A stretch of 64,000 nt of DNA from CALXXL01 sp034926605 (GCA_034926605.1 JAYFQV010000012.1:69767-133766), one strand, 5' to 3'. Counted from the stretch's first letter, positions 45,070 through 53,748 are shown. Numbers and translations are program-made. Notes: generated by a model from the letters alone, not told the origin.

Positions 45070-46449
45070 TCATTGCTCCTTGTCGGATATTTTGTTCATA
45101 TACCAGTCCACCGTGCGCCGGTGGGAGGGATTGACGGATTCGCCGCGCCGTTCGCGTCCGGAGACCGCCGTCTGCAGGTTGCCGGCCACGGCCTCTTTGC
45201 GCTCTTCTTCCACGTCCTCCTCCGGAGCCGAGGCCCGCTGGCTGACGACTATGGATTCGTCTTCGTCCGCGTCAAGTGAAATATCCTTGCCGAAGCTGGA
45301 GGCGGCGGAAGCGTTGTTGGAAAAATTGAGGTTGGCGTCGCCGCGGCCGCGGGTGGGGGCTCCGCATCCGGGGCCGCCGCATTGGGTGAGCATACCGGAC
45401 AGGGTTCCCGAGCATTTCGCTTCGGCGAGAAACTTCAGCAGTTCTTCTTCGCCGCCGCCGGGGCATTTGCCGCCCCGTCCTTCCTTGGACAGTTTTTTCA
45501 GCTTGGCGCAAAGTTTTTCCGCTTTCCCCTTGCAGGCCTTCGCAAGCTTCTCCAGGGTTTTCGCATCGATGCTGCCGTTTTTGCAGCACGCGGCCAGTTC
45601 CTCGGCCAGATCGGGATTTGAACCGCCGAATTTCCCGGCCAGATCGGCCAGTTCCTTATTGATGTCGGGGGAGATTTTAAACTCTTCCGGTATTTTCAGA
45701 GCGGCTTCCGCGAAGCTGCGTCCGGCCTCGGCTTCGCCTATGGCCGCGGTCAGTTTCCGGACGGCTTCCGCGGCGCTGTCCGAGAGCTGCCGGTTCATGG
45801 AATCGAGCTGTTCATAGACGGAGGCGGCGTCTTCGGCGCGGTTATCGGAGGCGAGGCGGTCCAGCTCGTTCCGCATCTTTTCGGCCTTCTCCGGCGGGAG
45901 TATCTCCTCGGATTCCAATAGTTCGATCTGTTCGGAAAGCAGCTCTTTTTCGCGCGAAATATCGAGCATCCGGGGCGGAGAACAAGGATTGTCGCGATTC
46001 ACCGGGATCATCGCCGCTCCCGCCAGAAAAGCCATGCCTGCCAGCAGCGCCGCCAGCGGCACCGCGACATGACGTGTTGAAACCGAAGGCGGGAGAGGCA
46101 GGGTTATGGCTTCGGCCCACGCGACGGCGTCGCGTTCGGAAACACACCCGAGCAATCCGCCGCCGGGCGAGATGGAATCGATGTATACCAGCAGTTTATC
46201 GAAGGAAGGCGTCCGCCGCCACGCCCGGAAAAAAGCGAAAGCGAACGCGGCCGCCGTCAGCACGGTCGGCACCCAGATCAGGATATGGTTCTGCCAGCCG
46301 GGGGCCCAAAGCCGACCGGCCAGCACCGCGGCGCCGCCCGCGAACAGCGCAATCGCCGCCGCCGGAGCGAAGTTGGCGCCGAACACCCTGACCGCAATCC
46401 GCCGGCGCAAGGCGGTCGCCATCGCCCTCGCCGCCGCAAATCGATCCAT
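45070..46449 (-). CDS. Membrane protein with Cys-rich C-terminal region, first gene of the MoxR operon
   Basis: A 459-residue protein with three hydrophobic segments in the first 160 residues, then a helical, coiled-coil-prone domain rich in Glu and Lys and a Cys/Gly-rich stretch (KLCAKL, KCPGGGEEEL, TQCGGPGCGAP). Unrecognised; similar first genes are seen before MoxR in other PVC-group operons. The ATG at 46449 is chosen because AGGAGGGGGC precedes it. The C terminus is charged and disordered in appearance. Confidence 0.72.
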   Translation of the reverse strand: MDRFAAARAMATALRRRIAVRVFGANFAPAAAIALFAGGAAVLAGRLWAPGWQNHILIWVPTVLTAAAFAFAFFRAWRRTPSFDKLLVYIDSISPGGGLLGCVSERDAVAWAEAITLPLPPSVSTRHVAVPLAALLAGMAFLAGAAMIPVNRDNPCSPPRMLDISREKELLSEQIELLESEEILPPEKAEKMRNELDRLASDNRAEDAASVYEQLDSMNRQLSDSAAEAVRKLTAAIGEAEAGRSFAEAALKIPEEFKISPDINKELADLAGKFGGSNPDLAEELAACCKNGSIDAKTLEKLAKACKGKAEKLCAKLKKLSKEGRGGKCPGGGEEELLKFLAEAKCSGTLSGMLTQCGGPGCGAPTRGRGDANLNFSNNASAASSFGKDISLDADEDESIVVSQRASAPEEDVEEERKEAVAGNLQTAVSGRERRGESVNPSHRRTVDWYMNKISDKEQ

Positions 46450-46486
46450 GCCCCCTCCTGTTGATCGCAAAGATATGTTGTCAGAG

Positions 46487-46515
46487 ATTATAACATGCCG
46501 CAAACTATTTTACAA
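46487..46515 (-). promoter_or_regulatory. Predicted promoter of the MoxR/ABC/VWA operon
   Basis: TTGTAA (46515-46510), 17 bases, TATAAT (46492-46487), about 40 bases before the first start codon. No internal promoter is evident in the following 13 kb. Confidence 0.7.
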
Positions 46516-46623
46516 GATGCGACCACGAAAAAAATTTGAATTATCATGAAACCGGTCTAACTTACAGCCATAGACAGCATATATTTGAAAATGTATGTTA
46601 AATTATTTGCAACAAGGATCAAT

Positions 46624-47112
46624 ATGATAAGTCTGAAACCTATCGATGAACGCGGATATCAGGATATCATTGACTGGAACAACGGCAAGGATGAAAGTTA
46701 TCTCCATCAATGGGCCGGGCATAAGGCATATAAATATCCGTTGACAATAGAGCAGATAAGAGCAAGGGCTGAAAATGAAAAAGCATCTCGTATCTATATG
46801 ATTTATGACGATGATTGTCCGATCGGAAGCATTGAACTGGATGGAATGGATTTGCAGAATGCCTCGGCCAGAATATGCCGTTTCATATTATCCGAAAACA
46901 AGAGAAACATGGGACTGGGCACGGCAGCATTGCGCGAACTGGTTGGTATTGCCTTTCGCGACTTCAATATTAAAAAGTTGCATCTCGGCGTATTTTGCTT
47001 CAATGTCGGAGCCATCCGCTGTTATGAGAAATGCGGATTCAGGGTTGAACAATACTTTCATCGCGACGACGGGAAATGGAGCTCCTATGTTATGTCGTTG
47101 ATCCGGGATTAG
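46624..47112 (+). CDS. GNAT family N-acetyltransferase
   Basis: A 162-residue acetyltransferase that uses acetyl-CoA. The core Q/RxxGxG/A-like loop appears as KRNMGLGTAAL (about 98-108), followed by LHLGVFCFN-x-GAIRCYEKCGF, the typical motif-B end. It fits the RimJ/RimL-like branch that modifies small molecules or protein N-termini. The ATG at 46624 is preceded by AAGGA. Base composition is AT-rich compared with the flanking operons, as for the following gene, suggesting a transferred patch. Confidence 0.85.
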   Translation: MISLKPIDERGYQDIIDWNNGKDESYLHQWAGHKAYKYPLTIEQIRARAENEKASRIYMIYDDDCPIGSIELDGMDLQNASARICRFILSENKRNMGLGTAALRELVGIAFRDFNIKKLHLGVFCFNVGAIRCYEKCGFRVEQYFHRDDGKWSSYVMSLIRD

Positions 47113-47198
47113 CTTGTCGCCGGGTCCGGCTTGAAATTGGCAGAACCTCTTGCGGCAAATGCCATGTGGAATGAAAACAAAATCGCCGTAGTTGCTGA

Positions 47199-47765
47199 TC
47201 AACACTTCGAAATCGGCGGCACGTCTGCATTCATCAAATCAAACCGCTCAATCAACGCCATCGGATAAGTATAGACTTCCAGCGCGGTAACTTCCACCGG
47301 GCCGAAAACACTGGTTGAGAATATCAGTTCCATTGCTTTCTGCAATGCGGCAACCTCAATTGTTCCGATCGTCGCATGAATGATCGGATTCCCGTGAACT
47401 ATGGAGTTAAACCAGCCTATTCCGGTGCAATACTCCTCGTACTTCTCATGAAAACTGTAATAAAAATCCACGAATTGCTTTGAATAGGAAGGTTCCAGGC
47501 ATAAAGCCGCGGTTTTCGAATGTTCGCCATACGGCGGCAAAATGCTTAGCGATTTTAACGCTATACCGATTTTCCTGTTTTTTGCCGAAAACTCCGACGT
47601 CCATTCACAGAGCAGCTCTTTGCTCAAGTTCTCATAAGCGGCAATAGTGATATGGGGAGGCCATTCCTGAACAGGATATCCATGCTCGATAAGCATCTTT
47701 CTCAGGAACATGATTCGCTTATCGGTTTCTTCGTCAAAACGTACAATGACAACATGATTGCTCAT
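47199..47765 (-). CDS. 2H phosphoesterase (2'-5' RNA ligase-like) family protein
   Basis: A 188-residue protein with the two histidine motifs of the LigT/2H superfamily: PPHIT (H38-x-T40) and IHATIG (H130-x-T132), about 90 residues apart as expected. Members hydrolyse 2',3'-cyclic or 2'-5'-linked nucleotides; the exact substrate here is unknown. Like the neighbouring acetyltransferase it is AT-richer than its surroundings. It converges with that gene and starts 6 bases before the guaA stop on the same strand direction (guaA ends at 47772). Confidence 0.8.
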   Translation of the reverse strand: MSNHVVIVRFDEETDKRIMFLRKMLIEHGYPVQEWPPHITIAAYENLSKELLCEWTSEFSAKNRKIGIALKSLSILPPYGEHSKTAALCLEPSYSKQFVDFYYSFHEKYEEYCTGIGWFNSIVHGNPIIHATIGTIEVAALQKAMELIFSTSVFGPVEVTALEVYTYPMALIERFDLMNADVPPISKC

Positions 47766-47771
47766 GCCCGC

Positions 47772-49067
47772 CTACTCCCACTCGATGGTGGCGGGGGGCT
47801 TGTTGGTTATGTCGTAGACCACGCGGTTCACGCCTTCCACCTCGGCGGTGATGCGGTCGGCCATTCTGAACAGCAGGTCCCACGGCAGCCGCACCGCCTC
47901 GGCGGACATGTTGTCCACCGAATTGACCGAGCGGATCGCCACCGTGTATTCGTAGCTGCGCCGCTGCTCCTTCACCCCGACGGTCCTGACCGGGATGAAC
48001 ACCGCAAATGTCTGCCAGGTGCGTCCGTACCAGCCGGATTTCAGCATTTCCCCGGTCACGATCGCGTCCGCCTCGCGCAGCATCTCGAGGGTGTGCCGCT
48101 CGATGCCGCCGACGTGACGGACTCCGAGCGACGGCCCCGGAAACGGATGGCGGTTCAGCAGTTCCGGCGGCAGCCCCAGCGCGCATCCCACTTCCCGCAC
48201 CTCGTTCTTGAACAGCTTCGCCAGAGGTTCGACCAGTTTGAATCGCATGTCGGCCGGAATGTCGCCGACGTTGTGATGGCTTTTTATGCCGGTGCCGCCG
48301 CCGTCGGCGGAGACGCTTTCAAGTATGTCTGAATAGATGGTGCCGCGCCCCAGAAACGGCGCGTTGACCTCGGCGGCTATTTCCGAGAACACCGCCAGAA
48401 ATTCGGCGGAAATCACCTTGCGCTTGCGTTCGGGGTCCGGCACTCCGGCCAGCTTGTCGAGAAAACGGTCGGACGCGTCGACATATTTCAAATTCATGTT
48501 GAACGTGCGGCCGAAAAGTTCCCTCACCGCCTCCGCCTCGCCTTTGCGCAGCAGTCCGTTGTCCACGAACACGCAGGTCAGGTTGTCCCCGACGGCGCGG
48601 TGGATCAGCGCGGCGGCCACGCTGGAATCGACGCCGCCGGAAAGCCCCACCAGCACCTTCTCGTCTCCCACCTGCTCCCTGATGCCTTCAATCGCGTCGG
48701 CGATGAACCGCTCGCGCCGCCAGCTTCCGGAGCAGCCGCACTTTTCGCGGCAGAACGCCGTCAATTTCTCGGCGTCCGGGTGCATCATGGACGATACTCC
48801 CGGCAGTATTTCGGCGGCCGCGCCAACCGCCATCACCGGCAGACCGTATTTCGGCAGAGCCTCGATCCTTTCGGCAATGGCGGAGGTGATCCGGTCCGCG
48901 CATACGATGATTCCCCGCGGCTCGTCCGCCGCCAGCCTTCCCTCTAAGTCCGCGCCGAACGGCGCCACCATGGCGCAGATATGGTTGGCACGCAGAACGC
49001 GCGCCACTTTCTGCGCCCCGGCGCCGCCGCAGTTCAGCACCAACACGGTTTCGGAGGCTATTCCCAT
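47772..49067 (-). CDS. guaA: GMP synthase with a reduced, apparently inactive glutaminase domain
   Basis: A 431-residue enzyme making GMP from XMP. The ATP pyrophosphatase part is intact: the PP-loop LSGGVDSS (142-149), the LGRGTIYSD-x-IES-like motif, KSHHNVGD and the C-terminal PATIEWE end. The N-terminal class I glutamine amidotransferase, normally about 200 residues, is cut to about 95: it begins VLVLNCGGAGAQKVAR like GuaA, but where the catalytic G-x-C-x-G should be there is AVGAAAEIL, and the His-Glu pair is gone. It should depend on free ammonia or on another protein as donor. AAGGGAGAAC precedes the ATG and no missing domain precedes it, so this is not a wrong start. Confidence 0.9.
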   Translation of the reverse strand: MGIASETVLVLNCGGAGAQKVARVLRANHICAMVAPFGADLEGRLAADEPRGIIVCADRITSAIAERIEALPKYGLPVMAVGAAAEILPGVSSMMHPDAEKLTAFCREKCGCSGSWRRERFIADAIEGIREQVGDEKVLVGLSGGVDSSVAAALIHRAVGDNLTCVFVDNGLLRKGEAEAVRELFGRTFNMNLKYVDASDRFLDKLAGVPDPERKRKVISAEFLAVFSEIAAEVNAPFLGRGTIYSDILESVSADGGGTGIKSHHNVGDIPADMRFKLVEPLAKLFKNEVREVGCALGLPPELLNRHPFPGPSLGVRHVGGIERHTLEMLREADAIVTGEMLKSGWYGRTWQTFAVFIPVRTVGVKEQRRSYEYTVAIRSVNSVDNMSAEAVRLPWDLLFRMADRITAEVEGVNRVVYDITNKPPATIEWE

Positions 49068-49093
49068 GGTTCTCCCTTTCCGTTTGTTGGGCT

Positions 49094-49122
49094 AATATGC
49101 ACCGCGCAGCAAAAAAAATCAA
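49094..49122 (-). promoter_or_regulatory. Predicted promoter of guaA
   Basis: TTGATT (49122-49117), 17 bases, CATATT (49099-49094), about 27 bases before the start codon. Confidence 0.55.
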
Positions 49123-49123
49123 G

Positions 49124-51145
49124 CTATTTTTTGAGCTCAATCAACATAAATTCATGTATTTTGTCGAGCGGGCAGGCCACGGTCAGCGTTTCACCGGAAT
49201 CGACGATCTCCAAACCAACGGTCTTCATGCCGTCCAGCGTATAGGCCGAAGCGGAGCCGAAAGCCGCATTTTTCCATTGCTCCGGCTTGCGGAAGGTGAT
49301 TCTCACCGGCGGGTGGCCCGGAAACGGGATCGGGTCTTTCTCGCCGAACCCCGGCTGCTCCGGCAAGTCGTGCGTGCCGCAGGCGTTGCATATTTTCAGC
49401 GCGATTTCCGGCGCGTCGCCGGAATACCATGCGGTGACCAGCAGATCGGGAATCTCCGGTTCCACCACAATTCTTCCGCCGCCGGAAACCGATGCCGCCA
49501 ATTCCGCCGCGGCACGGCTCCGGGCGGTCTCCGCCGCGTCGAGCGGACGCCAGTGAACGTCCTCGGCGCAGTTGAACGCCTCGCGTCCCTCTCCGGCCGG
49601 AATGCTGCACCGTTTGATGACTCCGCCGAAAAGATCGCCGACCGTGCGAAACACCACGTCGGCTCCGGCGAGCAGCTCGCGCAGCCGCGCCGGACTGCGC
49701 GGGGCAACCGGCTCCGGGCTCCAGCTTCCGGCATGTTCCACCCATAGCAGCCGTCCGCCGCTGCGGGCGAATCCGGCCAGGCGGCCGATCTCGTCGTCGC
49801 TGAGGAACACCGCCGGAACCACGATCAGACTGAAGTTTGCAAAATCCTCCGGATGATCGATGTCGGCCATCGCCCACGGAACGTTGAACCGCGTCATCGC
49901 CTGCCCGGCGCCGCACACCACTCTGGCCGTGCGCGAATTGTACCAGGGGTCGATCTCGCGGCTGCGGGCGCAGTCGAGGATCGCCACTCCGGCGAGCTGA
50001 CGGTATTTGAACAGCGCGTCGAAGTGGACGTTTTCAAAGCGGTGGAACCGTTCCTGATCTTCGAAAAGTTCGAGTTTGGACGGATCGCCGAAATAGCGGT
50101 GTCCGGCGTACAGCGACAGCGCCCAGGCCAGTTTCTGCTGGTCGGCCTCGGTCGGATAATACAGCGACATCGCCGGAATGCCGCGGGTGCGCGCCACCGT
50201 GTTGCAGTGGGCGCTCTCCATCAGATACTCCGGCCACGAATAGCGGATCACGCCGCAGCAATGCTCGATGAACGCCCAGTCCAATACCGGTAGCGCCGAA
50301 AAGATGCCGCCCCACGGGCTGCGCCACGATACGCAGGTGGCCGCGAAGTTCGGGCGCATCATCTTATAGCCGAGGCTTTCGTAATGGCGTTTGATCTCGT
50401 TGTGAAATTCGACGATGGAATCGAAGCGGAATTTTTTCCACTTGAAGAACAGCGGGGCGGTTTCGTCGGAGATGAATTGCGTCCACGCCGCGCCGTTGGC
50501 GGGAAGTTCCTCGCCGTATTCGGACTTGAATTTTTCGCGGCATGAGGGGCAGCCGCAGGCGGCATAGCCGTCGGCCAGAAACTGCACGTCGTCGGTCATG
50601 ATGCCGTCCACTCCGGTGGCGTACACGCCGGCGAGGTAGTCCTTGTACAGCCGCATGTAATCTGGATTGTTGTGGCACATCACATAGCTGGTGTAAAGCG
50701 ACTCCTGAGGTTCGCCGGTGTTGCCGTCGATCTGGAACATCGAACCGAGGCGTACTCCAAGAAAGTCGCAGTCCGGATTGGAATCGTCTTCCAGATGCTC
50801 CCAGCGGTGGAACGCGTCCAGCCGCCGCGAAGCGATCTGGTCGGTCTGCCGGAAGGCGTTGGCGGTGTACAGCAGATTGGCCGAATGGTGCTCGACCACG
50901 TACAGACCGTAACGGTGACAGGCTTCCACCAGCAGTTTCAGCGTGTCGTTCAGCTTCGGCCAGAAGCGGCGGTAGCTCCAGCGGAAATGGGTATTTGAGA
51001 AGGTCATCACATGGGTGAAGCCGGCATGGGCGATTTCACGCGCCGCGGCATCCCAGTCGGACGCGGTGTAGTCGAACACTTCCGGCTCGTCATAGCGGAT
51101 GAAGCGCCATGAGGCGTGGAACGGATCGTTCTCGAATTTCGACAT
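49124..51145 (-). CDS. Glycoside hydrolase-like TIM-barrel protein (beta-galactosidase-like)
   Basis: A 673-residue putative glycosidase. A TIM barrel covers about the first 390 residues, with GVDGIMTDDVQF and ACGCPSCREKFK segments like those in family GH42-like 'hypothetical glycosyl hydrolase' proteins (the Cys cluster may bind zinc). Residues 420-560 look like the trimerisation/Rossmann-type domain of beta-galactosidases. There is no signal peptide, so action would be in the cytoplasm. AAGGGGG precedes the ATG. The family and the substrate cannot be fixed by eye. Confidence 0.72.
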   Translation of the reverse strand: MSKFENDPFHASWRFIRYDEPEVFDYTASDWDAAAREIAHAGFTHVMTFSNTHFRWSYRRFWPKLNDTLKLLVEACHRYGLYVVEHHSANLLYTANAFRQTDQIASRRLDAFHRWEHLEDDSNPDCDFLGVRLGSMFQIDGNTGEPQESLYTSYVMCHNNPDYMRLYKDYLAGVYATGVDGIMTDDVQFLADGYAACGCPSCREKFKSEYGEELPANGAAWTQFISDETAPLFFKWKKFRFDSIVEFHNEIKRHYESLGYKMMRPNFAATCVSWRSPWGGIFSALPVLDWAFIEHCCGVIRYSWPEYLMESAHCNTVARTRGIPAMSLYYPTEADQQKLAWALSLYAGHRYFGDPSKLELFEDQERFHRFENVHFDALFKYRQLAGVAILDCARSREIDPWYNSRTARVVCGAGQAMTRFNVPWAMADIDHPEDFANFSLIVVPAVFLSDDEIGRLAGFARSGGRLLWVEHAGSWSPEPVAPRSPARLRELLAGADVVFRTVGDLFGGVIKRCSIPAGEGREAFNCAEDVHWRPLDAAETARSRAAAELAASVSGGGRIVVEPEIPDLLVTAWYSGDAPEIALKICNACGTHDLPEQPGFGEKDPIPFPGHPPVRITFRKPEQWKNAAFGSASAYTLDGMKTVGLEIVDSGETLTVACPLDKIHEFMLIELKK

Positions 51146-51170
51146 TTTTCTTACCCCCTTGAAATGTTAA

Positions 51171-51202
51171 AAAAAAAGGCGGAACTTATGCGGTTCCGCC
51201 TT
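51171..51202 (-). terminator. Terminator of the NifU-like/GGGtGRT operon
   Basis: AAGGCGGAAC (51176-51185) pairs with GTTCCGCCTT (51193-51202), with nine T residues after it on the minus strand. Confidence 0.92.
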
Positions 51203-51215
51203 GAAAACATCGGTT

Positions 51216-52217
51216 TTACTTGGTCAGGGCTTCCTGAAGGGCCACCGCCACCGCAACGGTGGCGCCGACCATCGGGTTGTTGCCCATGCCGATCAGACCC
51301 ATCATCTCGACGTGCGCCGGGACGCTGGAGGAACCGGCGAACTGCGCGTCGGAGTGCATGCGGCCCATGGTGTCGGTCATGCCATAGCTGGCGGGGCCGG
51401 CGGCCATGTTGTCCGGATGCAGGGTACGGCCGGTGCCGCCGCCGGAAGCGACGGAGAAGTACTTCTTGCCTTTTTCGACGCACTCTTTCTTATAGGTGCC
51501 GGCCACCGGGTGCTGGAAGCGGGTCGGGTTGGTGGAGTTGCCGGTGATGGAAACGTCCACGTTCTCGTGCCACATGATCGCCACGCCTTCGCGCACGTCG
51601 TCGGCGCCGTAGCAGAGCACTTCGGCCTTCGGGCCGCTGGAGAACGCCTTCTTGCGGACGATCTCAAGCTTGCCGGTGTAGTAATCGAACTTGGTCTGCA
51701 CATAGGTGAAGCCGTTGATGCGGCTGATGATGTAGGCGGCGTCCTTGCCGAGGCCGTTCAGGATCACGCGGAGGGGCTCCTTGCGGACCTTGTTGGCGTT
51801 TTTGGCGATGCCGATCGCGCCTTCGGCGGCGGCGAAGCTCTCGTGGCCGGCGAGGAAGCAGAAGCACCTGGTCTCATCGCGCAGCAGCATCGCGGCCAGA
51901 CGGCCGTGACCGATGCCGACCTTGCGGTCGTCCGCCACACTGCCGGGGATGCAGAAGGCCTGGAGGCCCTCGCCGATCGCCTCGGCGATGTCGGCGGCGT
52001 TCTTGCAGCCCTTCTTGAGCGCGATGGCGGCGCCGATGGTGTAGGCCCAGCCGGCGTTTTCGAAAGCGATGGGCTGGATGCTCTTGGTGATCGCGTAGGC
52101 GTCCACGCCGTGCGACTTGACGAGTTTTTCGGCGTCCTCCACGGAGGCGATGCCGTATTTGTTCAGAGTCGCATTGATCTGGGCAATGCGGCGTTCATAA
52201 GATTCAAACAGAGCCAT
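51216..52217 (-). CDS. GGGtGRT protein (conserved, uncharacterised)
   Basis: A 333-residue cytosolic protein. The sequence SGGGTGRTLH near residue 260 is the naming motif of the GGGtGRT family, found in anaerobes with an iron-sulfur scaffold protein next door; no biochemical function is established as far as I know. It contains several conserved His and Cys positions (GHGRLAAML, CFCFLAGHES). The gene follows the NifU-like gene by 19 bases and ends at a strong terminator, so the two form a closed two-gene operon. Confidence 0.9.
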   Translation of the reverse strand: MALFESYERRIAQINATLNKYGIASVEDAEKLVKSHGVDAYAITKSIQPIAFENAGWAYTIGAAIALKKGCKNAADIAEAIGEGLQAFCIPGSVADDRKVGIGHGRLAAMLLRDETRCFCFLAGHESFAAAEGAIGIAKNANKVRKEPLRVILNGLGKDAAYIISRINGFTYVQTKFDYYTGKLEIVRKKAFSSGPKAEVLCYGADDVREGVAIMWHENVDVSITGNSTNPTRFQHPVAGTYKKECVEKGKKYFSVASGGGTGRTLHPDNMAAGPASYGMTDTMGRMHSDAQFAGSSSVPAHVEMMGLIGMGNNPMVGATVAVAVALQEALTK

Positions 52218-52236
52218 ATTGTTACCAGCCTTTCAG

Positions 52237-52929
52237 TTATTCGTGACGGGGGTCAATGACTTTGGCCGCCTCATCGAACCGGCCGTAGGTGCCGGTTGCC
52301 TTCTTGAGCGCCTCGTTTGCGTCGGTGCCCTTCTTGATGAGGTCCATCATCGCGCCGAGGCGGACGAACTGGTAGCCGATGATTTCGCCGTCGGCGTCGA
52401 GGGCGATCTTATTGATGTAGCCTTCGGCCATCTCGAGGTAGCGGGCGCCCTTGGAGCGGGTGCCGTACTGGGTGCCGACCTGCGAGCGCAAGCCCTTGCC
52501 GAGGTCTTCGAGACCGGCGCCGATCGGCAGACCGCCCTCGGAGAAGGCGCTCTGGGTGCGGCCGTAGACGATCTGAAGGAACAGTTCGCGCATGGCGGTG
52601 TTGATCGCGTCGCAGACCAGGTCGGTGTTCAGCGCCTCGAGGATGGTCTTGCCCGGGAGAATCTCGGAGGCCATCGCGGCGGAGTGGGTCATGCCGGAGC
52701 AGCCGAGGGTCTCGACCAGGCACTCTTCGATCACGCCGTTCTTGACGTTGAGGGTGAGCTTGCAGGCGCCCTGCTGGGGAGCGCACCAGCCCACGCCGTG
52801 AGTGAGGCCGGAGATGTCCTCGATTTTCGTAGCCTGCGTCCAAGCTCCTTCCTGCGGGATGGGAGCGGGGCCGTGATTACACCCCTTCTTGACGCACGTC
52901 ATCCCTTCCACTTCCTTGGTAAAGATCAT
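52237..52929 (-). CDS. NifU-like iron-sulfur cluster assembly scaffold protein
   Basis: A 230-residue protein with the IscU/NifU-N scaffold fold: conserved cysteines occur in WCAPQQGACKLTL and in LGCSGMTHSAA. An extra N-terminal Cys pair (MTCVKKGCNHG) and the longer C terminus distinguish it from classical IscU. Such scaffolds build [2Fe-2S] or [4Fe-4S] clusters; in anaerobes this longer form goes with the GGGtGRT protein. TTGGAGAG lies before the ATG, and TATATT at 52979-52984 on this strand may be its -10 box. Confidence 0.88.
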   Translation of the reverse strand: MIFTKEVEGMTCVKKGCNHGPAPIPQEGAWTQATKIEDISGLTHGVGWCAPQQGACKLTLNVKNGVIEECLVETLGCSGMTHSAAMASEILPGKTILEALNTDLVCDAINTAMRELFLQIVYGRTQSAFSEGGLPIGAGLEDLGKGLRSQVGTQYGTRSKGARYLEMAEGYINKIALDADGEIIGYQFVRLGAMMDLIKKGTDANEALKKATGTYGRFDEAAKVIDPRHE

Positions 52930-53014
52930 TTGTTCTCTCCAAATTATAGGTTGATGTTCAGTGCCAAATTTGTCTTTTAATATACAGCTGAATAATTTTT
53001 TATCCAGCCTCGCC

Positions 53015-53047
53015 GCCGGTTTTTTCCGGTTTTTTTCCGGAACCGGC
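53015..53047. other. Nested CCGG stem-loop at the end of the hypothetical gene
   Basis: GCCGG (53015-53019) pairs with CCGGC (53043-53047) around an inner TTCCGG/CCGGAA stem with a seven-T loop. It overlaps the stop codon of the gene at 53047-53637. It may serve as a terminator, but there is no trailing T run on the minus strand. Confidence 0.35.
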
Positions 53048-53637
53048 TACTCCAGGCCGAGACCGTAAAAATGCATACGAAAGCACCCAGTGCCGGAGGA
53101 CAGTTCGATGTCCACAGTTACTCTGTCATGAAAATAATGGCAAAAAGTCGCCCCGGCACGTTCGCCTACAGCCCATCCGGTAGGAATAGGTACATTGGAG
53201 TCCGGCGGTTCGTCGACACGCCAGCCGGTCTCGGTCCTTTTGGCGCCCATGCGCCCGGCCATCTGTTCGGTGAGTTCGTCATCGTTAAAATCGACGCCGT
53301 CAAACAAACGAGGTTCCCACTTCGGAAATTTCGCCATCACCGATTCTATTTCCGACGCCGGAATGATCCCGCAGATCACCACCACGCGCACCGCGTGGGC
53401 TCCCCGGAACACCTTGTAGCACAGGTCGCCGCTTATCGGGATGTCTTCGACGGGAGCCTTAAAGCCGTATTTCCGTCCCACCTCGGAGATGCTGGCGGCC
53501 GTACCGCATCTGGGCCAGGAAATCCATATCAGATGAATGACGCCGAAACCCATGAACAGCCAGAACGCGCAAAGCATTGCCGTAAACGCCAGTTTCCACT
53601 TGGAGATTTTCCTGAATTCTGCCCGCAGCCCCGCCAT
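53047..53637 (-). CDS. Membrane-anchored protein of unknown function
   Basis: A 196-residue protein with one N-terminal transmembrane helix (about 17-38) and an extracytoplasmic domain; I recognise no family. Start taken at the ATG at 53637, which has AGGGGG upstream, rather than the longer frame. A possible promoter, TTGCAA-17-TAATAT, lies at 53673-53701. Confidence 0.68.
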   Translation of the reverse strand: MAGLRAEFRKISKWKLAFTAMLCAFWLFMGFGVIHLIWISWPRCGTAASISEVGRKYGFKAPVEDIPISGDLCYKVFRGAHAVRVVVICGIIPASEIESVMAKFPKWEPRLFDGVDFNDDELTEQMAGRMGAKRTETGWRVDEPPDSNVPIPTGWAVGERAGATFCHYFHDRVTVDIELSSGTGCFRMHFYGLGLE

Positions 53638-53672
53638 TTCCGATGTCCCCCTGTTTTTGACTTTATTGCGGT

Positions 53673-53701
53673 ATATTATCACTCCCGGCGGATATTTGCA
53701 A
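53673..53701 (-). promoter_or_regulatory. Possible promoter of the membrane-anchored protein gene
   Basis: TTGCAA (53701-53696), 17 bases, TAATAT (53678-53673), about 35 bases before the start codon at 53637. Confidence 0.4.
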
Positions 53702-53720
53702 ATTGGGACGGGGATATTCT

Positions 53721-53748
53721 TTGATTTCGAGGATTAGGCGTGTATAGT
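53721..53748 (+). promoter_or_regulatory. Predicted promoter of glycerate kinase, very close to the start codon
   Basis: TTGATT (53721-53726), 16 bases, TATAGT (53743-53748). The ATG is at 53759, so the transcript would start within a few bases of the start codon; no Shine-Dalgarno sequence precedes it. Confidence 0.5.
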
